Shown: positions 31,172 to 39,566, counted from the stretch's first letter. The stretch is DNA of 57,515 nucleotides from Betaproteobacteria bacterium (GCA_013289985.1 JABCYW010000024.1:1-57515); one strand, 5' to 3'. Made by a program: numbers and translations. Notes: generated from the letters alone by a model not told the origin.

Positions 31172-31208
31172 GGCGCGCAGTATCCCGCGCCCGCCGCGAT
31201 CGTGCTTG

Positions 31209-32282
31209 TCAGCCCTGAATCGTCCATTCGAGCTCGCGCCGTTGCGCCGCGCTCTCGATGCCCCGCTCGATCAGCCCCATCACGGCCAGGGCCTCCTCCG
31301 GCGGCACCGGGTTGGCGCCCTCCTTGCGGATCGCGGCCGCCACGGCCGCGAAGAAAGCCTGGTGCGCGCCGGGCCGCAGCGCCACGGGCGTGGCCAGCGC
31401 GCCGCCGTCGGCCGCGCGCGTGACGAGCGCGGCCGGGCCCGGGTCGATGCCCCAGTCGGGCCGCGGCGGCCACGTGGGGCGCACGCCGGCCTTGAGCGCG
31501 TCCTCCTGCGTGTCCAGCCCCTCCTTGACGAAGCTGGCCGCCGTGCCGTGCACCGCGAAGCGCGGCGCGCTGGCGGCCACGAGCATGCCCGCCTGCAGGT
31601 GCACGTGCAGGCGGTCGTAGCGCAGGTGGGCGTGGAACCAGTCGTCGGCCAGCGCGCCGTCGCGCGTGAGGTCGCGCGCGAGCGTGATCGCGCTCGGGGG
31701 GCCGAACAGCTGCAGCGCCTGGTCGACCAGGTGCGGGCCGAGATCGAACCACAGCCCGGCGCCCGGTCCGGCGCTCTCGCGCCAACGCTGGCGCACCTCG
31801 GGACGGAAGCGGTCGTGGCGCGACGTCATCTCGACGACGCGGCCCAGCGCGCCCTCGTCCACCAGGCGGCGCAGCGTGAGGAAGTCGCCGTCCCAGCGCC
31901 GGTTGTGGAACACCGACAGCAGCAGCCGGCGCCTGTGCGCGAGCGCAACGAGTTCGCGCGCGTCGGCCAGCGCCACCGTGAACGGCTTGTCGATCACCAC
32001 GTTGCAGCCGGCCAGCAGCGCGGCGCGGGCGAGCGGGTGGTGGGTGTCGTTGGGCGTGGCGATCACGACGAGGTCGAGGTCGGCGCGCGCGATCAGCTCC
32101 GTCGGGGTGGCGTGCACTGCCACGTCGGGCCAGTCGGCGTGCACCTTGGCCGCGTCGGAGCTGGCGACGGCCACGAGGTGGAGATCGGGCACCGCCGAGA
32201 TCAGCGGCGCGTGGAAGGTCTTGCCGGCATACCCGTAGCCGATCAGGCCCACCTTCAGGCGCGGCCGCGCGTGCGTCGTCAT
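31209..32282 (-). CDS. Gfo/Idh/MocA family oxidoreductase
   Basis: A 357-residue NAD(P)-dependent dehydrogenase of the Gfo/Idh/MocA group. The N-terminal Rossmann motif is [36 protein letters not shown] and [18 protein letters not shown] are the conserved second part of the domain. The C-terminal sheet domain contains [16 protein letters not shown], where D and H are the usual active-site residues. The FHAPLI string and length are those of the YhhX/YdgJ-like subgroup. A much longer frame extends upstream, but the GYGYAGK homology starts just after the chosen ATG. Substrate, probably a sugar or cyclitol derivative, is unknown. Confidence 0.9.
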   Translation of the reverse strand: MTTHARPRLKVGLIGYGYAGKTFHAPLISAVPDLHLVAVASSDAAKVHADWPDVAVHATPTELIARADLDLVVIATPNDTHHPLARAALLAGCNVVIDKPFTVALADARELVALAHRRRLLLSVFHNRRWDGDFLTLRRLVDEGALGRVVEMTSRHDRFRPEVRQRWRESAGPGAGLWFDLGPHLVDQALQLFGPPSAITLARDLTRDGALADDWFHAHLRYDRLHVHLQAGMLVAASAPRFAVHGTAASFVKEGLDTQEDALKAGVRPTWPPRPDWGIDPGPAALVTRAADGGALATPVALRPGAHQAFFAAVAAAIRKEGANPVPPEEALAVMGLIERGIESAAQRRELEWTIQG

Positions 32283-32592
32283 CGGATCACTTCTGTCGAA
32301 TGAGGGGGTATCCGGGATTATGCGCGGCGCACCGGATTCGGTCCTGCCGGCGGAACACACGCTGTCAAGCCCTCGCTTCCCCGCGCCCCAACTTGTTTTC
32401 CACAGCGTCTGGGGACAAGCCTGTGGAAAACGGTTTGTCACCCTCTTGCAGCCCGCCAAATGCCGTCGTTTCCGCTGGATTGCACGCGGACGAGGCAGTG
32501 TCACGAATTTGCCATGATCGTCATGTGACAGTGACTCGAACGCCCCAACGCTGTGCGATGCGCGGACGCCCAGGAATCATTCACTTACAGAT
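32283..32592. other. Intergenic stretch without a gene; holds an inverted DnaA-box-like pair
   Basis: About 310 bases between two genes on the same strand. No credible coding frame. The content is less GC-rich around 32391-32520. The only clear structure is the inverted repeat annotated at 32395-32431. The 3' part runs up to the stop of the AlkB-like gene and shows no U-tract terminator. Confidence 0.6.
32395..32431. repeat. Inverted pair of DnaA-box-like sequences
   Basis: GTTTTCCACA and TGTGGAAAAC are perfect 10-bp arms separated by 17 bases. TTTTCCACA differs at one base from the DnaA box TTATCCACA. It may be a DnaA-binding site, another operator or simply a stem; there is no dnaA gene or AT-rich unwinding region nearby. 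Confidence 0.45.
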
Positions 32593-33246
32593 TCAGGCAA
32601 TCACCTTGCGGAAGGTGATGTTGATGCGCAGCGCCCCCGCGAACGGGTGATCGCCGTCCTTCAACGGCCGGACGCCGTGGAAGCGCAGCCGGGATGGCCC
32701 GCCCCACACCACCACGTCGCCATGGTGCAGCGCCACCGGCCGGGTCTTGTCGCCGCGCTCGCCGCCGCCCCACAGGAAGACGGCCGGCAATCCCAGCGAC
32801 ACCGACACGATGGGCGCGCGCAGGTCCTTCTCGTCGCGATCCTGGTGCAGCGACAGCCGCGCCCCGGGCGCGTAGCGATTGACGAGGCAGGCGTCGGGCG
32901 CGAAGCCGGGATAACCGGCGCGTGCGGCGGCGTCGCGGGCGAGCGCGCGCATCGCGTCGGGCAGAGCGGGCCAGCGCCGGCCCGACTCGGGGTCGAGCGG
33001 GTCGTAGCGGTAGCCGCGGCGATCCGACACCCAGCCGAGTTCGCCGCAGTTGGTCATCGCCACCGACATCCGGAAGCCGCCGGGCGTGACCAGGTGGCGG
33101 AACGGCGCGTCGGCACTCACCCGGGCCACCGCGTCCTTCAGTGCCGCTTCGCGCGCGACCGCGAAGCCGCGCAACACGACGGCCCCCTCGTCGAGGATCT
33201 CGTCCTCGAGTTCGGGCGCGGTGGCGGCGAACAGGTCGAGCGTCAT
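32593..33246 (-). CDS. alkB: AlkB-type Fe(II)/2-oxoglutarate-dependent dioxygenase (DNA/RNA alkylation repair)
   Basis: A 217-residue protein of the E. coli AlkB type, which oxidatively removes methyl groups from 1-methyladenine and 3-methylcytosine. The iron ligands are His134 and Asp136 (LSLHQDRDE) and His190 (LRFHGVRPL). The 2-oxoglutarate and substrate arginines are in RINITFR (207 and 213). CGELGWVSDRRGYRYDPLDPESGRRWPALP is the typical nucleotide-lid region. It lies 13 bases behind a TetR-family regulator gene on the same strand, so both are likely cotranscribed. No adaptive-response gene (ada) is near. Confidence 0.92.
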   Translation of the reverse strand: MTLDLFAATAPELEDEILDEGAVVLRGFAVAREAALKDAVARVSADAPFRHLVTPGGFRMSVAMTNCGELGWVSDRRGYRYDPLDPESGRRWPALPDAMRALARDAAARAGYPGFAPDACLVNRYAPGARLSLHQDRDEKDLRAPIVSVSLGLPAVFLWGGGERGDKTRPVALHHGDVVVWGGPSRLRFHGVRPLKDGDHPFAGALRINITFRKVIA

Positions 33247-33259
33247 GGCGGCGATGGGC

Positions 33260-33934
33260 TCAGGACGCCTCGGCCCGCAGCGCGGCCAGCGTGCCCGTGG
33301 CCACCAGCACGCAGGTGCGCACCACGTCGCGCCGCGGCAACTTGTAGCCCCCGGTCATCCACATCTTGGCCACCTGCAGCCCCGAACCCACCAGCGCGCG
33401 GCCCAGCAGCTCGCGGCGCGCCTTCGACAGCTTCAGCGCGGGCTGCGTGGCGGCCAGCGGCGCGATGGTCAGCTCGGCCATCGCGCGCGCCGATTCCTCG
33501 TACAGCGCGTCGATGGCCGGGCTCACGCCCAGCACCTCCACCAGCACGATGCGCGCGAAACGCGGGTCGCGCACGGTGTCGAACCACAGCTCGTAGGCCG
33601 CGGTGGCCTGGCGCTCGATCGCCGCGGCGTCGCCGCTCCAGGCCTCGGAGCGGATCGATTCGTCCGTCAGCCGCGTGGCGAAGTCGTGCGTGAGCGTGCG
33701 GTAGACCTCGGCCAGCAAGGCCTCCAGCGATGCAAACGACTCGTAGAAGTAGCGGTCGGTGAGCCCGGCCGCGGCGCAGATGCCGCGCACGGTGGCGCCG
33801 CGAAAGCCCTGGGTGCCGAACAGCTCGACGCCGGCCTCGACGAAGCGCGCGCGCCGCGTGGCGACGCGCGCCTCCAGCGCCACGCCGCCGTAGGCGCGGG
33901 CGGACGCGAGGGTCGACTTGTCGGAGGCGGGCAT
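33260..33934 (-). CDS. TetR-family transcriptional regulator
   Basis: A 224-residue regulator. The N-terminal HTH is RRARFVEAGVELFGTQGFRGATVRGICAAAGLTDRYFYESFASLEALLAEVY, a textbook TetR domain, followed by an all-helical ligand-binding domain. An in-frame ATG 45 bases upstream would add MRGIVGGGLFRVKWG; MPASDKST was preferred. It is divergent from an SDR/BVMO-esterase operon and the shared region contains a strong palindrome, so it probably represses that operon (and itself) until a lipid or ketone ligand binds. The alkB gene follows closely on the same transcript. Confidence 0.9.
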   Translation of the reverse strand: MPASDKSTLASARAYGGVALEARVATRRARFVEAGVELFGTQGFRGATVRGICAAAGLTDRYFYESFASLEALLAEVYRTLTHDFATRLTDESIRSEAWSGDAAAIERQATAAYELWFDTVRDPRFARIVLVEVLGVSPAIDALYEESARAMAELTIAPLAATQPALKLSKARRELLGRALVGSGLQVAKMWMTGGYKLPRRDVVRTCVLVATGTLAALRAEAS

Positions 33935-33982
33935 GCCCCATTTGACACGAAACAGGCCGCCGCCTACGATTCCCCTCATATC

Positions 33983-34000
33983 TGACGACGTGCGTCGTCA
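33983..34000. promoter_or_regulatory. Palindromic operator, probably for the TetR regulator
   Basis: TGACGACGTGCGTCGTCA has perfect 8-bp arms around a 2-bp centre. It lies 49 bases from the regulator start and 63 bases before the divergent SDR gene, in the position and size typical of TetR operators. Assignment to this regulator is inference from location. Confidence 0.6.
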
Positions 34001-34005
34001 CTTAT

Positions 34006-34045
34006 GCGACACAACGACGTGCGACACAACGACGTGCGACACACC
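34006..34045 (+). repeat. Short tandem repeat of a 15-base unit (2.7 copies) before the SDR gene
   Basis: GCGACACAACGACGT occurs at 34006-34020 and 34021-34035, and GCGACACA begins a third copy. The units contain ACGACGT, which is also part of the adjacent palindrome, so half-operators may be arrayed here. The array lies in the presumed promoter/leader of the SDR operon. Confidence 0.65.
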
Positions 34046-34062
34046 AAGAACACGGAGACGGC

Positions 34063-34908
34063 ATGGCCCTGAAACCCTGGACGCTGCGCGGCGGCGTCGC
34101 CGTGCTCACCGGCGCGGCCAGCGGCATCGGCGCGGCGCTGGCCGCCAACCTGGCGCGGCGCGGCATGCACCTGGCGCTCGTCGACCTGAACCCCGCCGGC
34201 CTCGAGGCCACGGCCGCCCAGGCGCGCGCCGCCGGCGTCACGGCGAGCACGCACGTGCTGGACGTGGCCGACCACGCGGCCGTCGCCGCCCTGCCCGCCG
34301 CCGCGCTCGCGCGGCACGGCCGGGTCACGGCGCTGGTCAACAACGCCGGCGTGGCGCTGGGCGGGATGTTCGAGCAGGTCGCCGCCGAGGACTTCGACTG
34401 GCTCATGGACATCAACTTCGGCGCCACCGTGCGCCTGACGCGCGCGTTCCTGCCCGTGCTCGCGCGCGAGGACGCGGCGCAGCTGGTCAACGTGTCCAGC
34501 ATCTTCGGCATCATCGCGCCGCCCGGCCAGACGGCCTACGCGGCGTCGAAGTTCGCGGTGCGCGGCTTCTCCGAGTCGCTGCGCCATGAGCTCGAGATGA
34601 GCGGCTCGCCGGTGGGCATCACCCTCGTGCATCCCGGCGGAGTGCGCACCGCCATCTCCGAGAACGCGCGCCTGGCCAAGGGCCTGGACAGCGCCGAAGT
34701 CGCGCGGGAACGCGCCAACTGGCGCAGCCTGCTCGCGCTGGATCCAGCCAGCGCGGCCGAGGTCATCGCGGTGGCCATGGCCAGGCGCGCGCCGCGCGTG
34801 CTGGTGGGCAGCGACGCGAAGGGGGCGGCCATCGTGCAGCGCCTGTTCCCGGTGACGTACTGGAAGCACGTGGCGCGCGACATCGCGCGGCGCATCAAGC
34901 GAAAGTAG
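34063..34908 (+). CDS. Short-chain dehydrogenase/reductase, first gene of the BVMO-esterase operon
   Basis: A 281-residue classical SDR. The cofactor motif TGAASGIG is at 16-23, LVNNAGVALGG near 91-101, catalytic Ser146 (VNVSS) and Tyr159/Lys163 (TAYAASK). The C-terminal PRVLVGSDAKGAAIVQRLFPVTYWKHVAR tail is typical of membrane-lipid-type SDRs found beside Baeyer-Villiger monooxygenases. A GGAGA site precedes the ATG by five bases. It probably oxidises an alcohol to the ketone used by the next enzyme. The downstream gene starts eight bases after its stop. Confidence 0.9.
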   Translation: MALKPWTLRGGVAVLTGAASGIGAALAANLARRGMHLALVDLNPAGLEATAAQARAAGVTASTHVLDVADHAAVAALPAAALARHGRVTALVNNAGVALGGMFEQVAAEDFDWLMDINFGATVRLTRAFLPVLAREDAAQLVNVSSIFGIIAPPGQTAYAASKFAVRGFSESLRHELEMSGSPVGITLVHPGGVRTAISENARLAKGLDSAEVARERANWRSLLALDPASAAEVIAVAMARRAPRVLVGSDAKGAAIVQRLFPVTYWKHVARDIARRIKRK

Positions 34909-34916
34909 GACCCACG

Positions 34917-37283
34917 ATGGCAAGCTGGCAGGCCCGCGCGGCCCGATATGTGATCCGCAAGCGCGTGCGCCCGGCGCTCGGCGACATGAGCGACCTGATG
35001 CGCGTGCGCAGGGTGATGGGCGAGGCGCTGCCGCCGCCCAGGGGCGTGCGCTACACGCCCGGCAGCCTCGGCGGCGTGTCCGGAGAATGGGTCGAGCGCG
35101 AAGGCGCCCCGGGCGCGTGCCCGACGCTCATGTACGTGCACGGCGGCGGCTTCGTCGGCTGCTCGCCTGGGACGCACCGGCCGATCACCGCGGGCTTCGC
35201 GCTGCAGGGCTTTCGCGTGTTCGCGCCCGACTACCGCCTCGCGCCGGAGCATCCCTTCCCCGCGCCGCTGGACGACATCGTCGCGGCCTGGCGCGCGCTG
35301 CGCTCGCGGCACGACGCCGAGGCCTCGGGCCAGCGCCTCGTGCTCGCCGGCGAGAGCGCCGGCGGCAACCTGGCGCTTGCCCTGATGCTCGTGCTGCGCG
35401 ACGCCGGCGAACGCCTGCCCGCCGCGGCCGCGCTGTTCTCGCCGGCCACCGATCTCAGCGGCGCCAGCCCGTCCATCGCGGGCAACGGCGACCGCGACCC
35501 GATGTTCCACGGCCCGTCGCTGGCCAACCTCGGCAACGCCTACCTGGGCGCCACGGGCGACGCGACGAACCCGCTGGTCTCGCCGATCTTCGGCGACCCG
35601 CGCGGCCTGCCGCCGCTGCTGTTCCACGTGGCCGCCGAGGAGGCGTTGCGCGACGACGGCCTGCGGTTCGCGCAGAAGGCACGCGCGGCGGGCGTGCACG
35701 TGGAGACCAGCGTGTGGCCCGTGGTGCCGCACGCCTGGCAACTGCTGGCCAAGGTGCCCGAGGCGCGCCAGTCGATCGCGCGCGCCAGCGAGTTCCTGAA
35801 GGCCGCGCAACCCGATGCCATCGAGCACCTGGACGCGATCATCGTGGGCGCCGGCCTCTCGGGCATCGGCGCGGCCGTGCACCTGCAGCGCGACTTCCCC
35901 GGCCGCCGCTTCACGATCCTGGAGAGCCGCGCCGCGATGGGCGGCACGTGGGACCTGTTCCGCTATCCCGGCGTGCGTTCCGACTCCGACATGTTCACCC
36001 TCGGCTACGCGTTCAAGCCGTGGACGGACGCGAAGTCGCTGGCCGACGGGCCGGCCATCCGCGACTACATCGTCGAGACCGCGATGGAGCACGGCCTCGA
36101 CCATCAGGTACGCTACGGCCACAAGGTGGTTCGCGCCGACTGGTCGTCGGCCGACGCGCGCTGGACGCTCGAGGTTGAGCATGCGCCCGACGCAACAGGC
36201 CACGCGCGCCGCTCGCGCCTGGCGTGCAACTTCCTGCTCGCGTGCAGCGGCTACTACCGCTACTCCGAAGGCCACGCGCCCGAATTCCCGGGCGCCGCCG
36301 ACTTCGCCGGCCGCCTCGTGCATCCGCAGTTCTGGCCGGAAGACCTGGACCACGCCGGCAAGCGCGTGGTGGTGATCGGCAGCGGTGCGACGGCCGTCAC
36401 GCTGGTGCCCGAGATGGCCCGGACCGCGGCGCAGGTGACGATGCTGCAGCGCTCGCCCAGCTACGTGCTGTCGCTGCCGGCGCGCGATCCCATCGCGGAG
36501 TCGCTGCGGCGCTACCTGCCGCGCATGCTCGCGTACCGCCTCACGCGCACCAAGAACATCGGCGTGGCGATGCTGTTCTTCAAGCTGGCGCGGCGCTGGC
36601 CCGCCAAGGTGAAGAAGAACCTCATCGGCATGGTGCGCCAGGCGCTCGGCCCGGCGCACGACGTCGACACCCACTTCACGCCGCGCTACGACCCGTGGGA
36701 CCAGCGCGTGTGCTTCGTGCCCGACGGCGACCTGTTCGACGCGATCAAGGGCGGCCGGGCCGAGATGGTCACCGACCAGATCGACACGTTCACGCCCGGC
36801 GGCATCCGGCTGAAGTCGGGCCGCGAACTGGCCGCCGACATCGTCGTCTCGGCAACGGGCCTCACGCTGAACCTGCTGGGCGACGTGGCGTTCGCCATCG
36901 ACGGCCACCCGGTCGATTTCTCGAAGACGCTGGGCTACAAGGGCATGATGTTCTCGGGCGTGCCCAACCTGGTCTACACCTTCGGCTACACCAACGCGTC
37001 GTGGACGCTGAAGGCCGACCTCACGGCAGGCTACGCGTCGCGGCTGTTCGCCTACATGGACAAGCACGGATACGCCAGCGCGACGCCGGCCAGCGGCGCG
37101 GGCGTGGAGACCCGGCCCTTCCTCGACTTCTCGTCCGGCTACGTGCAGCGCGCCGTCGACATGATGCCGAAACAGGGCGTGAAGTCGCCGTGGCGGCTCT
37201 ACCAGAACTACCTGCTGGACCTGCTCACGCTGCGCTACTCGCGCATCGACGACGGGACGCTGAGCTTCGCGCGGAAAACCTAG
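34917..37283 (+). CDS. Fusion of HSL-type esterase and Baeyer-Villiger flavin monooxygenase
   Basis: A 788-residue two-enzyme protein. Residues 1-297 form a hormone-sensitive-lipase-type alpha/beta hydrolase: oxyanion motif HGGG (75-78), nucleophile Ser147 in GESAGG, Asp246/247 (ALRDD) and His272 (VPHAW). From about 305 a class B flavin monooxygenase follows: FAD motif GAGLSGIG (311-318), the Baeyer-Villiger fingerprint FAGRLVHPQFWP (463-474), NADPH motif GSGATAV (488-494) and ATGLTLNLLG near the end. The two would convert a ketone to an ester and cleave it to acid plus alcohol. The frame runs through the junction without a stop. Its TAG shares CTAG with the convergent synthetase stop. Confidence 0.9.
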   Translation: MASWQARAARYVIRKRVRPALGDMSDLMRVRRVMGEALPPPRGVRYTPGSLGGVSGEWVEREGAPGACPTLMYVHGGGFVGCSPGTHRPITAGFALQGFRVFAPDYRLAPEHPFPAPLDDIVAAWRALRSRHDAEASGQRLVLAGESAGGNLALALMLVLRDAGERLPAAAALFSPATDLSGASPSIAGNGDRDPMFHGPSLANLGNAYLGATGDATNPLVSPIFGDPRGLPPLLFHVAAEEALRDDGLRFAQKARAAGVHVETSVWPVVPHAWQLLAKVPEARQSIARASEFLKAAQPDAIEHLDAIIVGAGLSGIGAAVHLQRDFPGRRFTILESRAAMGGTWDLFRYPGVRSDSDMFTLGYAFKPWTDAKSLADGPAIRDYIVETAMEHGLDHQVRYGHKVVRADWSSADARWTLEVEHAPDATGHARRSRLACNFLLACSGYYRYSEGHAPEFPGAADFAGRLVHPQFWPEDLDHAGKRVVVIGSGATAVTLVPEMARTAAQVTMLQRSPSYVLSLPARDPIAESLRRYLPRMLAYRLTRTKNIGVAMLFFKLARRWPAKVKKNLIGMVRQALGPAHDVDTHFTPRYDPWDQRVCFVPDGDLFDAIKGGRAEMVTDQIDTFTPGGIRLKSGRELAADIVVSATGLTLNLLGDVAFAIDGHPVDFSKTLGYKGMMFSGVPNLVYTFGYTNASWTLKADLTAGYASRLFAYMDKHGYASATPASGAGVETRPFLDFSSGYVQRAVDMMPKQGVKSPWRLYQNYLLDLLTLRYSRIDDGTLSFARKT

Positions 37284-38983
37284 TCCTTCTCAGGTTCGCG
37301 GAACTCCATCGGCCACGCCTCGCCCGGCTGGCGCGCGTTCTCGCGCCGGCGCAGTTCCACGCGGCGGATCTTGCCCGACAGCGTCTTCGGCAGCTCGCCG
37401 AATTCCACGATGCGGATGCGCTTGTACGACGCCAGGCGCGCACGGGCGAACGCGAGGATGGACTGCGCCAGCTCGGGGCCTGGCGCGAAGCCGGCGCGCA
37501 GGATCAGGATGGCCTTGGGCACCGCCAGCCGGATCGGGTCGGGCGACGGGATCACCGCGGCCTCGGCCACGGCCTCGTGCTCGATCAGCACGCTCTCCAG
37601 CTCGAACGGGCTGATGCGGTAGTCGGAGGCCTTGAACACGTCGTCGGCGCGGCCGACGTAGGTGATGTAGCCGTCGGCGTCGCGCGAGGCGACGTCGCCC
37701 GTGTGGTAATGGCCATCGCGCATCGCCTCCGAGGTCTTCTCGTCGTCGTCCTGGTAGCCCAGCATCAGCGCGATGGGCCGCGGCGACAGCGACAGCGAGA
37801 TCTCGCCTTCCTGCGCGGGCTGGCCGGCGATGTCCAGCAAGGCCACCTCGTAGCCCGGCAGCGGCCGGCCCATCGAGCCCGGCTTCAGCGGCTGGCCCGG
37901 CGGGTTGCCGACCTGCGCCGTCGTCTCGGTCTGGCCGAAGCCGTCGCGGATCGTGATGCCCCAGGCCTTGCGCACGATGTCGATCACCTCGGGGTTCAGC
38001 GGCTCGCCCGCGCCCACCAGCTCGCGCAACGAGGTCTTGTACTTGCCGAGATCCTGCTGCATCAGCATGCGCCACACGGTGGGCGGCGCGCACAGCGAGG
38101 TCACCTTGTTCGCCACCAGCACGTCGAGCACGGCGGGCGCGTTGAAGCGCGCGTAGTTGTAGATGAAGATGGTGGCGCCCGCGTTCCACGGCGCGAAGAA
38201 GCAGCTCCACGCGTGCTTGGCCCAGCCGGGCGAGCTGATGTTCCAGTGCACGTCGCCGGGCTTCAGGCCGATCCAGTACAGGGTGGACAGGTGGCCCACC
38301 GGGTAGCTCTGGTGGCTGTGCAGCACCAGCTTGGGCCTGGACGTGGTGCCCGAGGTGAAGTACAGGAACAGCGGGTCGTTGGCGTGGGTCGGGCCGTCGG
38401 GCGTGAACGCGCCTGGCTGCTGGTGCGAGCCCGCGTAGTCCAGCCAGCCCGCCGGCGCGCGGCCCGAGGACGCGCCCACCGCGATGCGCGTGTACGCGCC
38501 TGGGAACACGTCGAACTTGGCCGTGGCCGAGGCAGTGCAGATCACGTGCCTGACGGCGCCGCGGTCGAAGCGGTCGGTGAGGTCGTCGGTGCTCACGAGC
38601 GTGGTGGTGGGCACGATCACCGCGCCGAGCTTCATGCAGGCGAGCATGGACTCCCACAGCGCCACCTCGTTGGGCATCAGCAGCAGCACGCGGTCGCCGC
38701 GCGCCACGCCCAGCGAGCGCAGCCAGTTGGCCACCTGGTTCGAGCGCTCGGCCATGCGCGCGAAGCTGACCTTGTCCTCGCTCCCGTTCTCGTCGACGAT
38801 CCACAGCGCCGGCGCATCGTTGCCGCGCGCGAAGGCGTCGAAGTAGTCGAGCGCCCAGTTGAATTCGGTCAGCTGCGGCCAGCGGAAGTCGCGGTACGCC
38901 GTGGCGTAGTCCTCGCGGTGCCGGAACAGGAAGTCGCGGGCGGCCAGGAAGGCGGCCAGGCCCTGGGAAGGGGATGCGGTCAT
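37280..38983 (-). CDS. AMP-forming acyl-CoA synthetase
   Basis: A 567-residue adenylate-forming enzyme that would activate a carboxylic acid to its CoA thioester. The P-loop-like motif YFTSGTTSRPK is at 208-218. Further core motifs are GFGQTETT, YHTGDVASRDADGYITYVGRADD and the C-terminal lysine motif KTLSGKIRRVELR. WPQLTEFNWALDYFDAFA at the start and the RMSGP-like length fit the medium-chain/acetoacetyl-type branch. An upstream in-frame extension to 39076 lacks homology. It is convergent with the esterase-monooxygenase and could activate the acid that enzyme releases. Confidence 0.9.
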   Translation of the reverse strand: MTASPSQGLAAFLAARDFLFRHREDYATAYRDFRWPQLTEFNWALDYFDAFARGNDAPALWIVDENGSEDKVSFARMAERSNQVANWLRSLGVARGDRVLLLMPNEVALWESMLACMKLGAVIVPTTTLVSTDDLTDRFDRGAVRHVICTASATAKFDVFPGAYTRIAVGASSGRAPAGWLDYAGSHQQPGAFTPDGPTHANDPLFLYFTSGTTSRPKLVLHSHQSYPVGHLSTLYWIGLKPGDVHWNISSPGWAKHAWSCFFAPWNAGATIFIYNYARFNAPAVLDVLVANKVTSLCAPPTVWRMLMQQDLGKYKTSLRELVGAGEPLNPEVIDIVRKAWGITIRDGFGQTETTAQVGNPPGQPLKPGSMGRPLPGYEVALLDIAGQPAQEGEISLSLSPRPIALMLGYQDDDEKTSEAMRDGHYHTGDVASRDADGYITYVGRADDVFKASDYRISPFELESVLIEHEAVAEAAVIPSPDPIRLAVPKAILILRAGFAPGPELAQSILAFARARLASYKRIRIVEFGELPKTLSGKIRRVELRRRENARQPGEAWPMEFREPEKD

Positions 38984-39104
38984 GGGTGTCGTCTCCGTCG
39001 TGGTCGGACGCCGTCGCGCGGCGGTCTCTGGAGACGAGCATACGGGAGACGGCCAACGCTCGCCTGACGGCCGCATCGTCGTCGACGCGTTCGGGCGGAC
39101 GGCC

Positions 39105-39356
39105 TCAGGCGGCCAGCGTGGCGGGCGCGATCGGAGCGATGGGAATCACGCGGGCGACCTTGGCCGCGAGGCTCTCGGCCGCCGTGGGACGGCAGGCGCG
39201 GGCGGCGTCGAAGGTGTCGCGGGCGCAGTCGCCGCAGCGGCCGCAGGCGGTGGCCACGCGCAACTCGTCCTGCAGCTCCTCGAAGGAGGCGCAGCCGTGG
39301 CGCACCTCGCGCTCGATGTCGTGGTGGGACACCCGGTGGCAGACGCACACGATCAC
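39105..39356 (-). CDS. bfd: Bacterioferritin-associated ferredoxin
   Basis: An 83-residue [2Fe-2S] protein that donates electrons to bacterioferritin heme so stored iron is released as Fe(II). The BFD domain occupies residues 1-50: ligands Cys4 and Cys6 (IVCVCHRV) and Cys38/Cys41 (TACGRCGDC). About 30 Ala/Pro-rich residues (ESLAAKVARVIPIAP) follow, a common short tail. The GTG start has AGGAG eight bases upstream; a longer frame upstream is not homologous. The gene has its own promoter with a Fur box, so it should be induced under iron starvation. Bacterioferritin lies upstream on the same strand. Confidence 0.92.
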   Translation of the reverse strand: MIVCVCHRVSHHDIEREVRHGCASFEELQDELRVATACGRCGDCARDTFDAARACRPTAAESLAAKVARVIPIAPIAPATLAA

Positions 39357-39437
39357 GGCAGGCACTCCTGCGAGGTGGCGGTCTTCGTGGCGGCGGCGAA
39401 CGACATGCGGGCGATCCGGTTCGGTGGCGTTTGCGCA

Positions 39438-39466
39438 ACTATAACGCGAATCGTTCGCATTTGCAA
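39438..39466 (-). promoter_or_regulatory. bfd promoter with embedded Fur box
   Basis: On the minus strand TTGCAA (-35) and TATAGT (-10) are separated by exactly 17 bases. The spacer and its edges form AATGCGAACGATTCGCGTT (39443-39461), a 19-base near-palindrome of the Fur-box type. Transcription would start about 75 bases before the bfd GTG. Iron-bound Fur would block the polymerase, consistent with induction of Bfd when iron is scarce. Confidence 0.7.
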
Positions 39467-39566
39467 ACCGCAAAAGAACCCTCTTCGTCCCCCAGTTCCC
39501 AGCCACCCCAGAAGCGCGAAAGCGCGGACTCGCCGCGCCTTCCCGGGGTGCGGGCCGCTCGCGCCC

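Noticed and set aside
34006-34045. Tandem 15-base repeats as a CRISPR array.
   Set aside because: Repeats are directly abutting with no spacers and no cas genes are present.
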